From Sipunculus nudus (lineage: Eukaryota > Annelida > Sipuncula > Golfingiida > Sipunculidae), in NCBI GenBank assembly GCA_026874595.1, contig CM049319.1, forward strand, positions 56,616,917 through 56,680,916: a stretch of DNA of 64,000 nucleotides, read 5' to 3'. The position numbers and the translations under genes were made by a program. The notes beneath the pieces were generated by a model. That model was not told the origin of the DNA, searched no databases, and saw nothing but the letters and a program-made list of their open reading frames with translations. Position 1 is the first letter of the stretch. Every line of letters begins with the position of its first letter. This document shows, in pieces, positions 1 to 12,400 of the stretch.

Positions 1-335
1 AAGGAGATATGAGCTTGTTCATCTACAAGGTGGTAGTAATAATGGTACATACGCCAATGTTGTCAAACAGGAAACCTAAGGCTTTAGGTTGCATATGCGT
101 GATAGTTAAATGATCACTGGTTAAAAAGGCCCTTTGGTTCATCTTTCTTGCCTTCATAAGTCCTTGTTGAGTATGTGTTGGACATATTATGGTCAGCCCC
201 CCAGGTTATAAACATGTGAATATAAACAAAACTAACAGCCAGTGTAAAGGATTATCTTTAATTAACAGATGTCAGATATTGGAATAGGCTCCTTCAATAG
301 AGGTCAGATATCAAAATAGGCCCCTTTAATTAATG
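1..335 (+). repeat. Dispersed repeat R1, partial copy in SLC37A4 intron
   Basis: The segment with AAACCTAAGG and TAGGTTGCATATGC, followed by AAACATGTGAATATAAACAA and AATAGGCCCC-type motifs, recurs in the same order at about 43570-44235. More diverged copies lie at 26385-26480 and 61180-61460. The left part of this copy is outside the window. No exon seen. Confidence 0.6.
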
Positions 336-352
336 AAGATTTTTGTACTTAC

Positions 353-438
353 ATAAGCAACAGCCTTGTCTGCCACATATCCAGCAAATACTGAACCTAT
401 GATGCCTCCAACCTCCAGGCTACTGATAAAAGTGCTGC
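353..438 (-). CDS. SLC37A4: SLC37A4 coding exon 7 (last one in window)
   Basis: Encodes STFISSLEVGGIIGSVFAGY then VADKAVAY, matching human SSYMSALEVGG and GYLSDRAMAKAG. Acceptor TTTATATTTCAG, donor TAT|GTAAGT. 86 nt, leaves in phase 0. Later exons are outside the window. Confidence 0.92.
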
Positions 439-3400
439 CTGAAATATAAATCACAAGTACGGATTAACTGTATTTATACACATCTGAAATTTTTGGCTAC
501 AAGCTATTGAGGTCTGCAAGATGTTCTGGTGTGGTACTATTTTGGATTTCTAAAGTAACCACCTCAAAATGTGTTCACTGAAATATGTCAAAGTAACATT
601 CACTGATGACTATACAGTATTCCTGTCCAATTGGACAAACTGGACAAAGTAAGACTTGTCCAATAAGGACAGTCTGGGTGTCCTTATTAGCCAGGTTTAT
701 CTTAAACATTAAATGTAAAAGTGCAAAAAAACAAAATTTCTTTCATTACATTAATACAATATCATAAAAATAATACTGAATTTGGTAAAATAATGAAAAT
801 TTATTAATAATTTTCAGACCTTTCTTTTACCCTGTCTTTTACCCAAATACAAATTTTAATTAAAACCAACTGACACGTTTACATGCTTAAGATAAAAAAA
901 ACCTGTCCTTTGAAGGTCATTGGTATTTCAGATTCAGCAGTACTTGATATGTCTACTTGAGCTGGTTCTACTTTATTCCAGTGACCGCTTGGTGATTGCA
1001 TATACATGTATCCAGCTTCAATATGTTGTTTATTATACTGACCCATATATTGAGACTGTTGACATTCCTGTATGATGTAAAGTTGTGCCCAGTCCAGGGC
1101 GGCCGTCCTGATGAGGAACACGACCAGATAACTGATGGAGATAAGCCAGATGAACGGACTCATCAGAACATCGTGCCAGCCTCCACGTCCATGCGTCTTC
1201 TCTCCTGTAACAAGTATCACCTGCAACTAAAGCTCTAACAAAATAAGCTCAATGATATAATGTTTGAAATGTGACTGATTCATGCATAAAATTTGGTGCT
1301 GCTAGCTCCTACACTTTTTTAGATAGTATGGGTTACAGTCGAAGGAATCAGTAGTTATATCACATTTGATGATTGAAAGATAAAAAGGACCAATGTTTGA
1401 TAATTTAACAAATATCTTATGTACCATCTATACTACCATGAAATCAGCTTTTCAGAATTATACCTTAAATATTGACAGAGGACATTCAGTCTGACAAGTA
1501 CATCACACTGATAGGTGAAGGTAACGGCCCAATTGTTGACCCTCATTCGTTGCACAAAGCGTTAATGACATTTGCATTATCAGGATAATATGACTTCTTT
1601 TGATTTGCATACACAAGTGTTTGTGATTAATTTTGCAAAAAATGCATTCGATTTAATCTTTGATGAAAGAAAATGACCAATCACTGATATAATTGATTAA
1701 TTTAAACCACACTAATGGGTTTACATATGGACGAAAGCAGACAGGCAATGCCATGCTATTGCCTAAGCTCACAGGCTTTTTTCTAACTGACAACATAAGT
1801 ACTGCAAATGGACACTTTCTTCATTACCTTTGTCTTTGTCCTCTGGCTGGGCGCTGGGGAAACCGATCTCCTCTGGAGAGTTGAGCAATGTCAGCAGACT
1901 GACACCAGAGAAAAGGACAGCAAAAATACCTATAAAAACATACAAGTCTGCTGGATGAATACTCTGAGTTTATACAGCCAGAATGACTACAAAGAAATTA
2001 TTATGTAAGAAGAATATGCTGATTTAATACTGACTAAAACTGGCATGGATGACATGATCTTGACTCATATAATGATTCAGGGGAAAATTACTATGGATCT
2101 TTCATTAACTGATAAATGTCAAGTATTGCAACTTACCTTAAATTTTCAATCCATCCTGTTACACATATGACTGAAATCCTATATCTGTTATTAAGTGCAT
2201 CATTTTAAAACAGTGTATAGTTTATATAAGCTAATAAAGAGGGGATAGTACGTTTCCTTAAATGCTCATTAGTGTTCAGATGAATCACACTTGCCCATCA
2301 GCGAGAACTTTTTCCTCCATCTTCATTACATTTAGGATAAAGCGTGGGGGTTTTAGTCTGATATCACTGACAATGTCAGCTTCATCTGAATTTAGAATTT
2401 GGCTTCTTGGGTCTTTTTGGCCTGTTCATTCTTGAAGCTTTTTGGCTCCCTGGGCAGCATACAACCCAAGCAGCCATAAAAGATGCAAAAATGTTATCCT
2501 TTCTACATATACATGCCTCCCATGACCAGTTTACCCATTCATTCCGGGGTCAAGAGAGTGCATCCTCATGGAAAGAATTTGGTTAGGAGTCTTAGCACAG
2601 ACAGCAGTCTGAAAGGGATGTAAACCTTGCAGTCGCAAACCCAGTGCCTTAACTGTATCCCACCATGCTCCACATGTTCTACATGAGTAATCAAAAAGAA
2701 AAGAAAATACATGGATACCTGGTATCAGGAAGCTGACCCGCCAACTAAAATTCATGATGATGGCCGTGGTCAGAGGAGGACCCATGGATCCTGCAACATT
2801 CATAGAGGTCGATAAAATACTCCACCAGGTCCCAAACTCCACCGGAGTGTACCACTGGAAGCACAGACAGGACAAGTGAAATAAAATACAAATATAAAAT
2901 AAAAACCTTAAAAAATGTATCACTGTAAAATAGCATGAACAAGGAGAATACTGCTTGTACCATAAACAGTAAAAAATATGACACACACATAAATAATATA
3001 TAAGTAATCATAAACTACAATGAAATAAATAATATAAAAGTCACAAATATTTATGAAAACGTTCTTTTATTACCTTTGGGTAAAGGACTAGTCTTTGTAC
3101 ATATAGCTAAACTTAAATATTTGTAAAATTATAGTCAGAGCAGTTTCGAAATCTGATTGTTTTATACAAGCTTTTTCAGGAAATAGTCATTTTACCCTGA
3201 TCAGATATAATTTTGTGAAATCAAAGAACAAATCACATATGATAATATTATATATAACAATACTATAACTCGACTTTCTATCTTCACAACCAAGCCAAAC
3301 TTGTAATCAAGCAAAATTTTCTTACCATATTTACTATACATAATTTGTATTAAAAGAATTTCACCCCTTTACCAGTAGCCCCATTTTTTTTAAATACTTT

Positions 3401-6400
3401 ATTTTAAGTGGGTTTATTTCCTCCATCAGAACGAGACAGTCTGTTAGTTTTTTTGTCATGCACACAAGTGCTTCATGAATACAAGTCCAGTACACAGTGC
3501 ATTAATAAAATTCCTTACTGCATATAGCCATGCAAACGAGAACTGGCAAAGGAAACACAAAATATCCAATGTAAAGTCAACATAATAAATGTTAAAAAGA
3601 AAATAAAAGACCTTATTTACAGCATAAGACATGATAAACAGTCAAGGCCTTGTTTATCATGATAAGTTACAGTGTAACATTGCCTAACAACCACCTCAGT
3701 TTAGGGACCACCTCAAAACAACGACCTTTTGACAGGTCCTGATTGTGGTACTAATTTTGAGGTATTACTGTATTTACAAATGAAAGTAGAAAACTTGAGG
3801 ATAATGATGCATTTATATTCCATGCATGTAGCTGGACAGAGCGAACAACATCACACATCTACTGATGCATTAAATATGGCGCTTTACCAGCCACTTGAAT
3901 TATATCCTAAAATATAAATAAAAATCATAATAAATGATTGATTAAAAACAAGGGACCCATGGGTCACGGCACTCAGCTGTTATATATGATAAAAAATATG
4001 ATTTGGGAAAGAGGCACACGCTGGTTTTGTGTGGTAATAAATATAAGCTTTATTATGAGTTGTTGGTGTTTAGCTTATGTATGATTTTGATAGTATCTTT
4101 GGAGACAGGGAAGAGGATTGATTTCATTTATTTTATTAACAAATGGAGTGCTATTGTCACACAGATTTTGATTTGGCCATATAACTTATAAGCAGCACAT
4201 ATAATAAAAGAGTTTAACTATTCATTAAAATTTAATAACAAATATTGTGCCAATATAATTTTTATAAAAAAAATTATTAGAAAATCATATGATTTTTTAA
4301 AATAAAATATAACTGAAATGATTATTGAAATAATATTATAGAATATATTCATGAATGCATTCATGAATACATTTTGAAAGTATCTGCACTGATATTCAAA
4401 TACTTTCATTTTTACCTGAATTCCCATTCTTATGCAATAAAATTTTTTAATGCAGTACATATTCATATTCGTATTCCAATACATTTGCAAAGCATTTGCA
4501 CCATGTCTAGTATTTATTTAGTTTTAGCCAAACAACAATGTTGAGAATCCAGAATATACAAAATTCACAAATTTAAATAAGGATCATAAGTACCTGGTTT
4601 TATGGCTTTTATTTATATTAAAAAAATAAATGTAATATATTCACTTTGAACTACGTTCACATCAATCTACACACTAGACACAGTAGTAAATCTAGATTAA
4701 TATTATCAACTGCATCTTTGTCTATCATTAATTTCCTTCATATGATCCATATTGATTAGTAATGAATAATAGGATTTATTTTTTTATCATTAAAATTTAA
4801 CTGAACAAGTGACCCATGGGTCATGACGCTCAGCTGACTGGGAAGAGATTCGCAAAAGGAAATTTTATCATCAGAATGGTAGTATATACCCATTCAACTG
4901 AAGCATCAAACAGATTAACCAACAGGCCAAGATTTAGTCTGTATTTATATATCTCAAAAATAGAGAAAAATGTGTAAACTTTTAAAACTAGAATGCGGGT
5001 AACCGACAAGTGACTACATGTATCTGCCAAAATCGGATAGTGAGGCATGGATTGAGTGGCAAGGGGAAATAGAGTGAGGTATGTTGCATATTAGCATGGA
5101 TGTCTGCAGCCTAAATGTGTATGTAGGTTGTGCCACCTACCACAAATCCAGAAAGCTGTCCAAGTTGTATACACCTGCAAAATTTTAGGCAGAAAAGTCA
5201 AACCACTACATGTATATGAGCGATTTTGCCCATGGCAGACAAACAGACAAACACTGTGCAAAAATCTTTGCAGGTAACCCCTCCAGTTTTGTGTATGATA
5301 AAGACCTATGTGAGATCTAAACACATGCACAATTTTGGCCCAATCGGTCAAATGGTTCCTGAGATATGAGCTTGGATGTGTCCAGCGTTAACTAGAATGT
5401 AGGTGGCGCCACCTGTCATAAAATCAAGAAAGCTGTCCACGATGTATAAACTTGCAAAATTTTAGGCAGTTATGTCGAACCACTACAGAGAAATGAGTAA
5501 TTTTAGGCCACGGCAGACTAACAGACAGACGCTGTGCAAACATTGTTACAGGTGGCGCCACCATTTTTTGTGTATGTTACAGAGCTATCAAAGGGCTACA
5601 TTTGTATAAATTTTATTTCCTGATCGGTCAAACGGTTCCCGAGATATAAGCTTGGATGTCATCAGCGTGAACGTGAACGTAGTGGCGCCACCTGTCATAA
5701 AATCAAGAACGCTATCCTGGATGTATACACATGACGAATTTCAGGTGAATTAATCAATTCACTGCAGAGATATGAGTGATTTTAACCCAAGGCAGATGAA
5801 CAGATGGACACTGTGCAAACATGGTTACAGGTGGCGCCACCATTTTTTGTGTATGTTATAAAGCAATCCAAGGGCTACATTTGTATCAATTTTATTTCCT
5901 GATCGGTCAAACGGTTCCCGAGATATGAGGGTTTATGAGTGGAAACAGACCCACAAATGGACACTGGATAGAGAGGAAAGGTCAGAGGTCAATGCAAATT
6001 GGTTAGGCACCAGTTCACATGTGACCCGATAATAGTTGTAAGTTTGGGAAAAATCGGTCCATTAGTCTCCGAGGAGCTCTCTGGAAACAAACGCCACGGC
6101 GGCGGAGGAACTCGGTCAAAAACATAGTGTCCGCAAAACTTCGTTTTGGCGGATACAAAAATACAGGTGGCTCCACCAGTCTGCAGAAACTAATAAAAAC
6201 ACTTAATGGTCAATATCCATGCAAAAAATCATGGTGATCTCTGCATTAGTTGTTCAGATACTTCAGTTTTTGTATCAAATTGTCCATTATTCTGAGGGAT
6301 ACTTCGGAGTCCGATAGCTTGAAGGATATGGGTAACAGAGACCTAATTTCAAGTTTCCACAGGCACCTTTCATGGGCCTCCTTGCATGACAAGAATGAAG

Positions 6401-9400
6401 ATTCTAGGTCCAGTTGTTGCGATTTGTACCCTGTTGACAGATAACCACATCTTTAAAGGTCTCAAAAAAAAGAAAAAAATTCGTAAAAATTTGAAAAAAA
6501 AATAGAGGTGGCACACCCAGTCTGCAGAAACTGATGGAACAGCTCATGATCAATATGTATGCCGAAAATCATGACCATCAAAGTTGTAGTTATTGAAATA
6601 CTGCAGTTTTTGTATCAAATTTCCATTATTTGGGGGGGGGGGGTATTTTGGACCCATACAGCTTAAAGAATATGGGTAACAGAGACCTAATTTCAAGTTT
6701 CCATGGAGACTTTTCATGGGTCTCCCTGTGTGTCAAGAATGAAGATTCTTGGTCCAGTTTTTATGATTTGTGCCCTGTTAACAGATGTTCATATCTTTAA
6801 AGGTCTCAAAAATACAGAAAAATTTCGTAAAAAAAACCGAACAAATACAGGTGGTGCCACCAGTCTGCAGAAACTTATGAAACACTCCATGATCAATATC
6901 CATGCAAACAATTATGGTTATCTCTGCATTAGTTGTTCAGATACTTTAGCTTTTGTATCAAATTTCACATTATTCTGAGCTGTACTTTGGAGTGCCATAG
7001 CTCAAAGGATATGGGTAACAGAGACCAAATTTCAGGTTTCCATAGAGACTTATCATGGGTCTCCCTGTGTGTCAAGAACGAAGATTCTAGGTCCAGTCGT
7101 TACGATTTGTACCCTGTTGACAGATAACTACATCCTTAAAGGTCTCAAAAATGGAGAAAACAATTCGTGAACATTGAAAAATACAGGTGGCGCCACCAGT
7201 CTGCACAAACTGATGAAACATCTCATGATCAATATGTATGTCAAAATCATGACCATCAGTGATGTAGTTAATGAGATATTGAAGTTTTTGTATAAAATTT
7301 TTGACTATTCTTGGGGGTAATTTTGGGCCCCATAGCTCGAAAGATATGGGTAACAGAGACCTAATTTCTGGTTTCCATGGAGACTTTTCATAGATCTCTC
7401 AGTGTGTCGAAAATGAAGATTCTAGGTCCAGTCGTTACGATTTGTGCCACGCTAACAGATGACAGCATCCTCAAAGGTCTCAAAAATAGAGGAAAAAATC
7501 GTAAAAAATCAAACAGTACAGGTGGCGCCACCAGTCTGCAGGAACTGATCGAACATCTCATGATCAATATGTATGCCAAAAATGAAGACCATCAGTGATG
7601 TAGTTATTGAGATATTGAAGTTTTTGTATGAAATTTTTTATTATTCTGGGGGGTACTTTGGGGCCCCATAGCTCAAAGGATATGGGTAACAGAGACCTAA
7701 TTTCTGGTTTCCAAGGAGATTTTTCATGGACCTCTCAGTGTGTCAAGAATTAAGATTCTAAGTCCAGTCTTTTTGATTTGTGCCTTGTTAACAGATGTTC
7801 ACATTTTTAAAGGTCTCAAAAATAGAGAAAAAAATTCGTAAAAAATCGAAAAATACAGGTGGCGCCACCAGTCTGTAGGAAGTGATGTAACATCTCATGA
7901 TCAATATGTATGCCAAAAATCATGACCATCAGTCAAGTAGTTAATGAGATATTGAAGTTTTTGTATGAAATTTTTTACTTTTCTGGGGGGTACTTTTGGG
8001 CCACATAGCTCGAAGGATATGGGTAACAGAGACCTAATTTCTGGTTTCCAAGGAGATTTTTTATAGACCTCTCAGAATCCCAAGTTACAAGGTTCTAGGT
8101 CCAGCGGTTACGATTTGTGCCTGGTTAACGGACGGACAGACAGACAGACGGACAGACGGACAACGGACAAAGAGTGATCGCTATAGCTCAGATGACATTC
8201 AGTCAGCTGAGCTAAAAATACCATAGGTGACTGCATGGTGTTATTTGGAATAACATTGACATTCTATCCATCCATACAAGATTCTTATATCATCAGTAAC
8301 TGCAAGTTAACTTTCTGTTACTCATCAACTAACAAATTCCTTTTCTATTAATTTTTCTTTAATTTGTTATAAAAAACCAATACAAAATTATTAATTTATT
8401 GTTTATTGTTATGTTGTTTTTTAAAACAACTACTAGATGAGTTGGGTTGGACACCTGGATCAACTGTGGCTTGGCATTAGCTGCCTGCCTGCCCCAGTGT
8501 ATGCATGCAAGCATGCATAATCTGATGAAAGGTCAACAAGGTCAACATACAGGTGACTGAAGAGGGGCTGGATTAAGCCTGGGTCTGACATGGTCTCATA
8601 AAACATTAATAAAAGCTACAATATTTGGCCAATTTCTTTCAGCTTTCTAAACTACAAAGATGAAATCCTTATGTGTGCATGATATGAAAATTATATCAAC
8701 AGTGCTCTCAGGTCAAAGTTGGGCAAAATTTAAGGTACTAATTTTATATTTATATTTATACTAATAACTTATAAAATTTGAAAAATTCAGAACTAATTTT
8801 TGGTATTCAATTGAATCTTGATTAAATAATGTTACATCCCTGACAAAAAATCTCTAGCTTCAGCAATCCTCTTGTTAAGGGAGTAAATATATTTCTTGAT
8901 TTTTTAAAAAGTGCATTATGTTTGGGCCCATAACTCAAAACAATTACGCAACACTGACATCATTTCTGGCATGTGCATGGTGAATGTATAGAAAAATATG
9001 TATATTATATATGATCAAAGTCAGATCAGTGTTTTGATATTAGGCAGTCTTACAGTGTAACAAGGGGTTTTTAATGGGAAAATGAAGTTTTTCATTAATA
9101 TTTCAAAGGAATTAAGTCCTAGTGATCAAATTCTTGGCATGGTAGGGGATTTTGGAGACATCTAACTGTATGCTTAATTTAAGGAACTAAGAGCTGAAGC
9201 TGGGGAGCTGAGCTCTAGCAAACTGCATAACACTAGCTTGATGTAAACAATATGTGACATGGTGCTTGAAAACTTGAAAAAAATCTATAGTTTTTGATCA
9301 ACTGGTTTCAAATTTTTGGTGTTAACAGACAAAATGCTAACAAAAACATGCTGTGAAAATTAAATCCACAGTACTTACAGGAAAACAACGTGCCATGGTC

Positions 9401-12400
9401 AAACTTTGGCAAAATTTAAGGTACCAATTTTATAATTTTGCCAATATTTAAAAAAATTTAACAGATTTTGATCTAATTTTTGGTATACAATTAAATTTTG
9501 ATCAATTTAAGTTGTATTACTGAAAAAAGTCCCTACCTTTAAAACTTTTGATCTTAAGTGACCAAATATCTTTCCTCATTTTTTTACAAAGTCCATTATG
9601 TTTGGGCCCATAACTTTTTTAAATTAAATAATACTGACTTAATTTCTGGCATGTACATAGGAACTTTATAGAGGAATATTTATGGTAAATATGAAGAAAA
9701 CCAGATGAGAGGTTTTGATATTAGGCAGTCCTGAAGTGTGAAAATAGATTTCTAATAAAAAAATTGAGGTTTTTCCTTAATATCTTGAAGGAACCAAGTC
9801 CTATTGACCCAATTTTCGGCATGGTAGGAGTTTTGGAGACATCTAACTGTATGGGGAATTTCAGATTTGTAGGTCCAATGGTGTCAAAATGTGCCAGTCT
9901 TTTGGATGGACATCCGGACGGACGGACGGCACGACAGACGGACGGAGGACAGACAATGGACCACGACTATAGCTCAGATGACTTATAGTCAGCTGAGCTA
10001 ATGATTATGAGATTATTTATACTGTGGTTGGCCTCATATTCGCGAGGCTGGGATTTCGCGATTTCTCCATTTTTAATGTTCTGCGAGGGTTTCATTTCCA
10101 CGATCTCATCAGAACTTATCTTTGGTTAAGCCATACCTGTGTGTATTAAAAAATGAGAATAAGTCATAAGTTTTTTTATATTCTTCTCATATAACGACGG
10201 GCCCGCACAGACAGCACGGGTAGTTTAGTTCAAACATAAGGGAACGTTTTCCATATACCTGCATGGATCTAACTTATTTTAAATTTCTCACTGTTCTAAC
10301 CTATTCCCATACAAGGATTGGCTACACTAAATAAGAACAATATACTCAACTGGCTAATTATTCCTGAGGGTTTCATTTTCGCGATTATTTCCCATTCGTG
10401 AATATCGCGAAATTAAAACCCACGCAAACAAAACGGCAACCAAAGTATTCAATTCCAGTGGTTGTGTTGACTGTGTACTGTCAGGGTCTACATGAAAGAA
10501 GCAGGAGCCTCTCAGGAACAAATATTTGTAAAAGTATCTTTATTTCAATATGTTACTGTAATAAGTGAGTAAAATACCTACTGAAGATGTATGAAATCCT
10601 GTAAATTATAGAATAAGGAAAATGTGGAGATGAGCTGTATTACAATAATCCATGTATAATTTATTACCTGAAATAAAATACTGTAGAAATAAAAATTTCC
10701 ATTTTCCAATGGGCAAAAACTAAATCTGGTAAGTATATACTGTACTTTTTAATATATGATAATTGTGATCTGAAACCATTTAATAATTAAAATAAGGAAA
10801 CAAAGGTGATAGAAATGAGAGTTATATGAAAAGATTTATTTGATCACCAAATATGTGTAAATGTTATTAATAATTACAGGATTCACACAGACCGCTACAG
10901 AAAATAGCATATGAATTTAAATATATACATGTACCTCAAATTTGAACAAGGGACCTATGGGTCACTGTGCTCAACTGAAGTTGACCTTGAAGGTAAAAAT
11001 CTAAAATAATATCAAATGGAGATCAAGTGTAAGAGGAAGAGGTAATAAAGGCCATGGTTGGTTTATATGATTGGTTTGTATTGATAAGCAAGAAATTGTT
11101 GCAAATAATATTTTGTGACCTGACCATGTGTTTCCTAATGTTGAAATTGAAGCATGTGAGCAGTTTGTGAACTGTACTATCTGTACTATACCATGATCAT
11201 CAGTTGGCTTTTTGATTAACTGTTGACCTTTCAGTAGTTTACAAACTTGTTTAATTGAATCTATTTTTTTGTATAATATATATTATTAAATATATATGTA
11301 TTTTTTTATGAAATGTATACAGATGAAATATAACTAATTAACAACATAAAACAGGGCAAACAAAGCCTGATCTCAAATTCTGCTGTGGCAGGAAAATAAT
11401 GAACAAATGTTTGTATTAAATCCTATTTTTTTTATCACATCAATTTTTTTTTATTTAAGTTTATATTTCTATACATTTCCAATAAAACAGTTACATCTGA
11501 ATATAAAAGTTGAATCATAATTCTCAACTGCATCATCATAAATCTCAATCTTGTCATATAACACCACACCATGCATAAAAATGTTTATTTATTTTTTACC
11601 ACAAAAATATATCTTTTAAATCTGCAAAACAATAAATATCTAAAAATAATACTTGATTTAGATTTCACAATTTTCAATTGTGTCTTTATTTATCCATAAT
11701 GTGCTTCACATTTTATAAATTTAAGCATACTGATGGGTTCAATTATATCTGTTAAAATCATTTAAAAAAAAAATAATTTCTTTAAAAATGCTACATTAAC
11801 ACAACATGGCATCTTCTGGATTACACTTGAATTACTTTTTTAAGGAAAGTTTTTGTATATTGGAGTGGAAACAGTGTTACAATTAAGGAAATACAGTGAA
11901 AACAATAACAATTACTGCATTACACTTAGTGGGTTGGGTTTGCCTGGGGGGGGGGGGATTGGGGTGGTGATATTAGAATAACTGTACACCTGTCACAGCA
12001 GGGGGTCTCCCCAAGTGACTGTAACATATCAGAAACCTTGGCATAGCCCGACTTCCAGTGACCTGGAGTGGGACCCTGCATCTGTAATCTGTTATCAAAG
12101 CAAATGACTACAGTAGAGCCTCAAGAAAAAAAATCAATAACTAGCTTAATTTTCAAGCTTTTATTTTCAAATTTCAGATTTAAACAAAATAAATATTTAT
12201 GTTTAGATGCTGTGAAAATTAAATCAATGGTACATACAGGAGAAAAATGTGCCATGGTCAAAGTTGGGCTAAATTTAAGGTACTGATTTTATTTTTATGC
12301 TAATAACTTAAAAAATTTACAAAATTCAGATTTAATTTTGGGTAAACAATTAAATCTTAATTAAACATAGTTATATACTTGGGAAAATAGACTCTAGTTT

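Larger units (their letters stand above)
4804..8218 (+). mobile_element. Helentron-like element nested inside 3947-10000
   Basis: Starts AACAAGTGACCCATGGGTCA; the 14-bp perfect palindrome TGACCCATGGGTCA is at 4810-4823, followed by GCTCAGCTGAC at 4828-4838. That is the inverted repeat of the 3' hairpin arm GTCAGCTGAGC. The hairpin is at 8185-8213, just before CTAAAAAT. A GACAGACGG microsatellite is at about 8128-8160. Two tandem arrays fill the core (separate entries). The first ~180 bp is nearly identical to the head of 21784-23323. Confidence 0.78.
3947..10000 (+). mobile_element. Helentron-like (HINE/pearl-type) element, outer member of a nest
   Basis: Starts AACAAGGGACCCATGGGTCA (palindrome GACCCATGGGTC at 3954-3965, then CTCAGCTG). 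Ends with a hairpin at 9971-9999: arms AGCTCAG/CTGAGCT and TGACT/AGTCA, loop TAT, one A-G mismatch. A (GGAC)n microsatellite lies just upstream at about 9911-9950. The core, at about 8600-9900, is a roughly 700-bp unit with GTGCCATGGTCAAA and TTTGGGCCCATAAC, present about twice. Same termini and core type as 10945-12864 and 38103-40868. A second element (4804-8218) sits inside it. No transposase is encoded, so it is non-autonomous. The family name is inferred from architecture. Confidence 0.7.

Noticed and set aside
6250-7598. Several 60-90-codon open frames in the ~337-bp array
   Set aside because: They are the same frame of successive tandem units, with recurring peptide phrases and no independent conservation; translations of a repeat.
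5100-8110. Regularly spaced palindromic repeats resembling a CRISPR array
   Set aside because: Units are 280-340 bp and similar over their whole length, with no unique spacers and no cas genes, in a eukaryotic intron.
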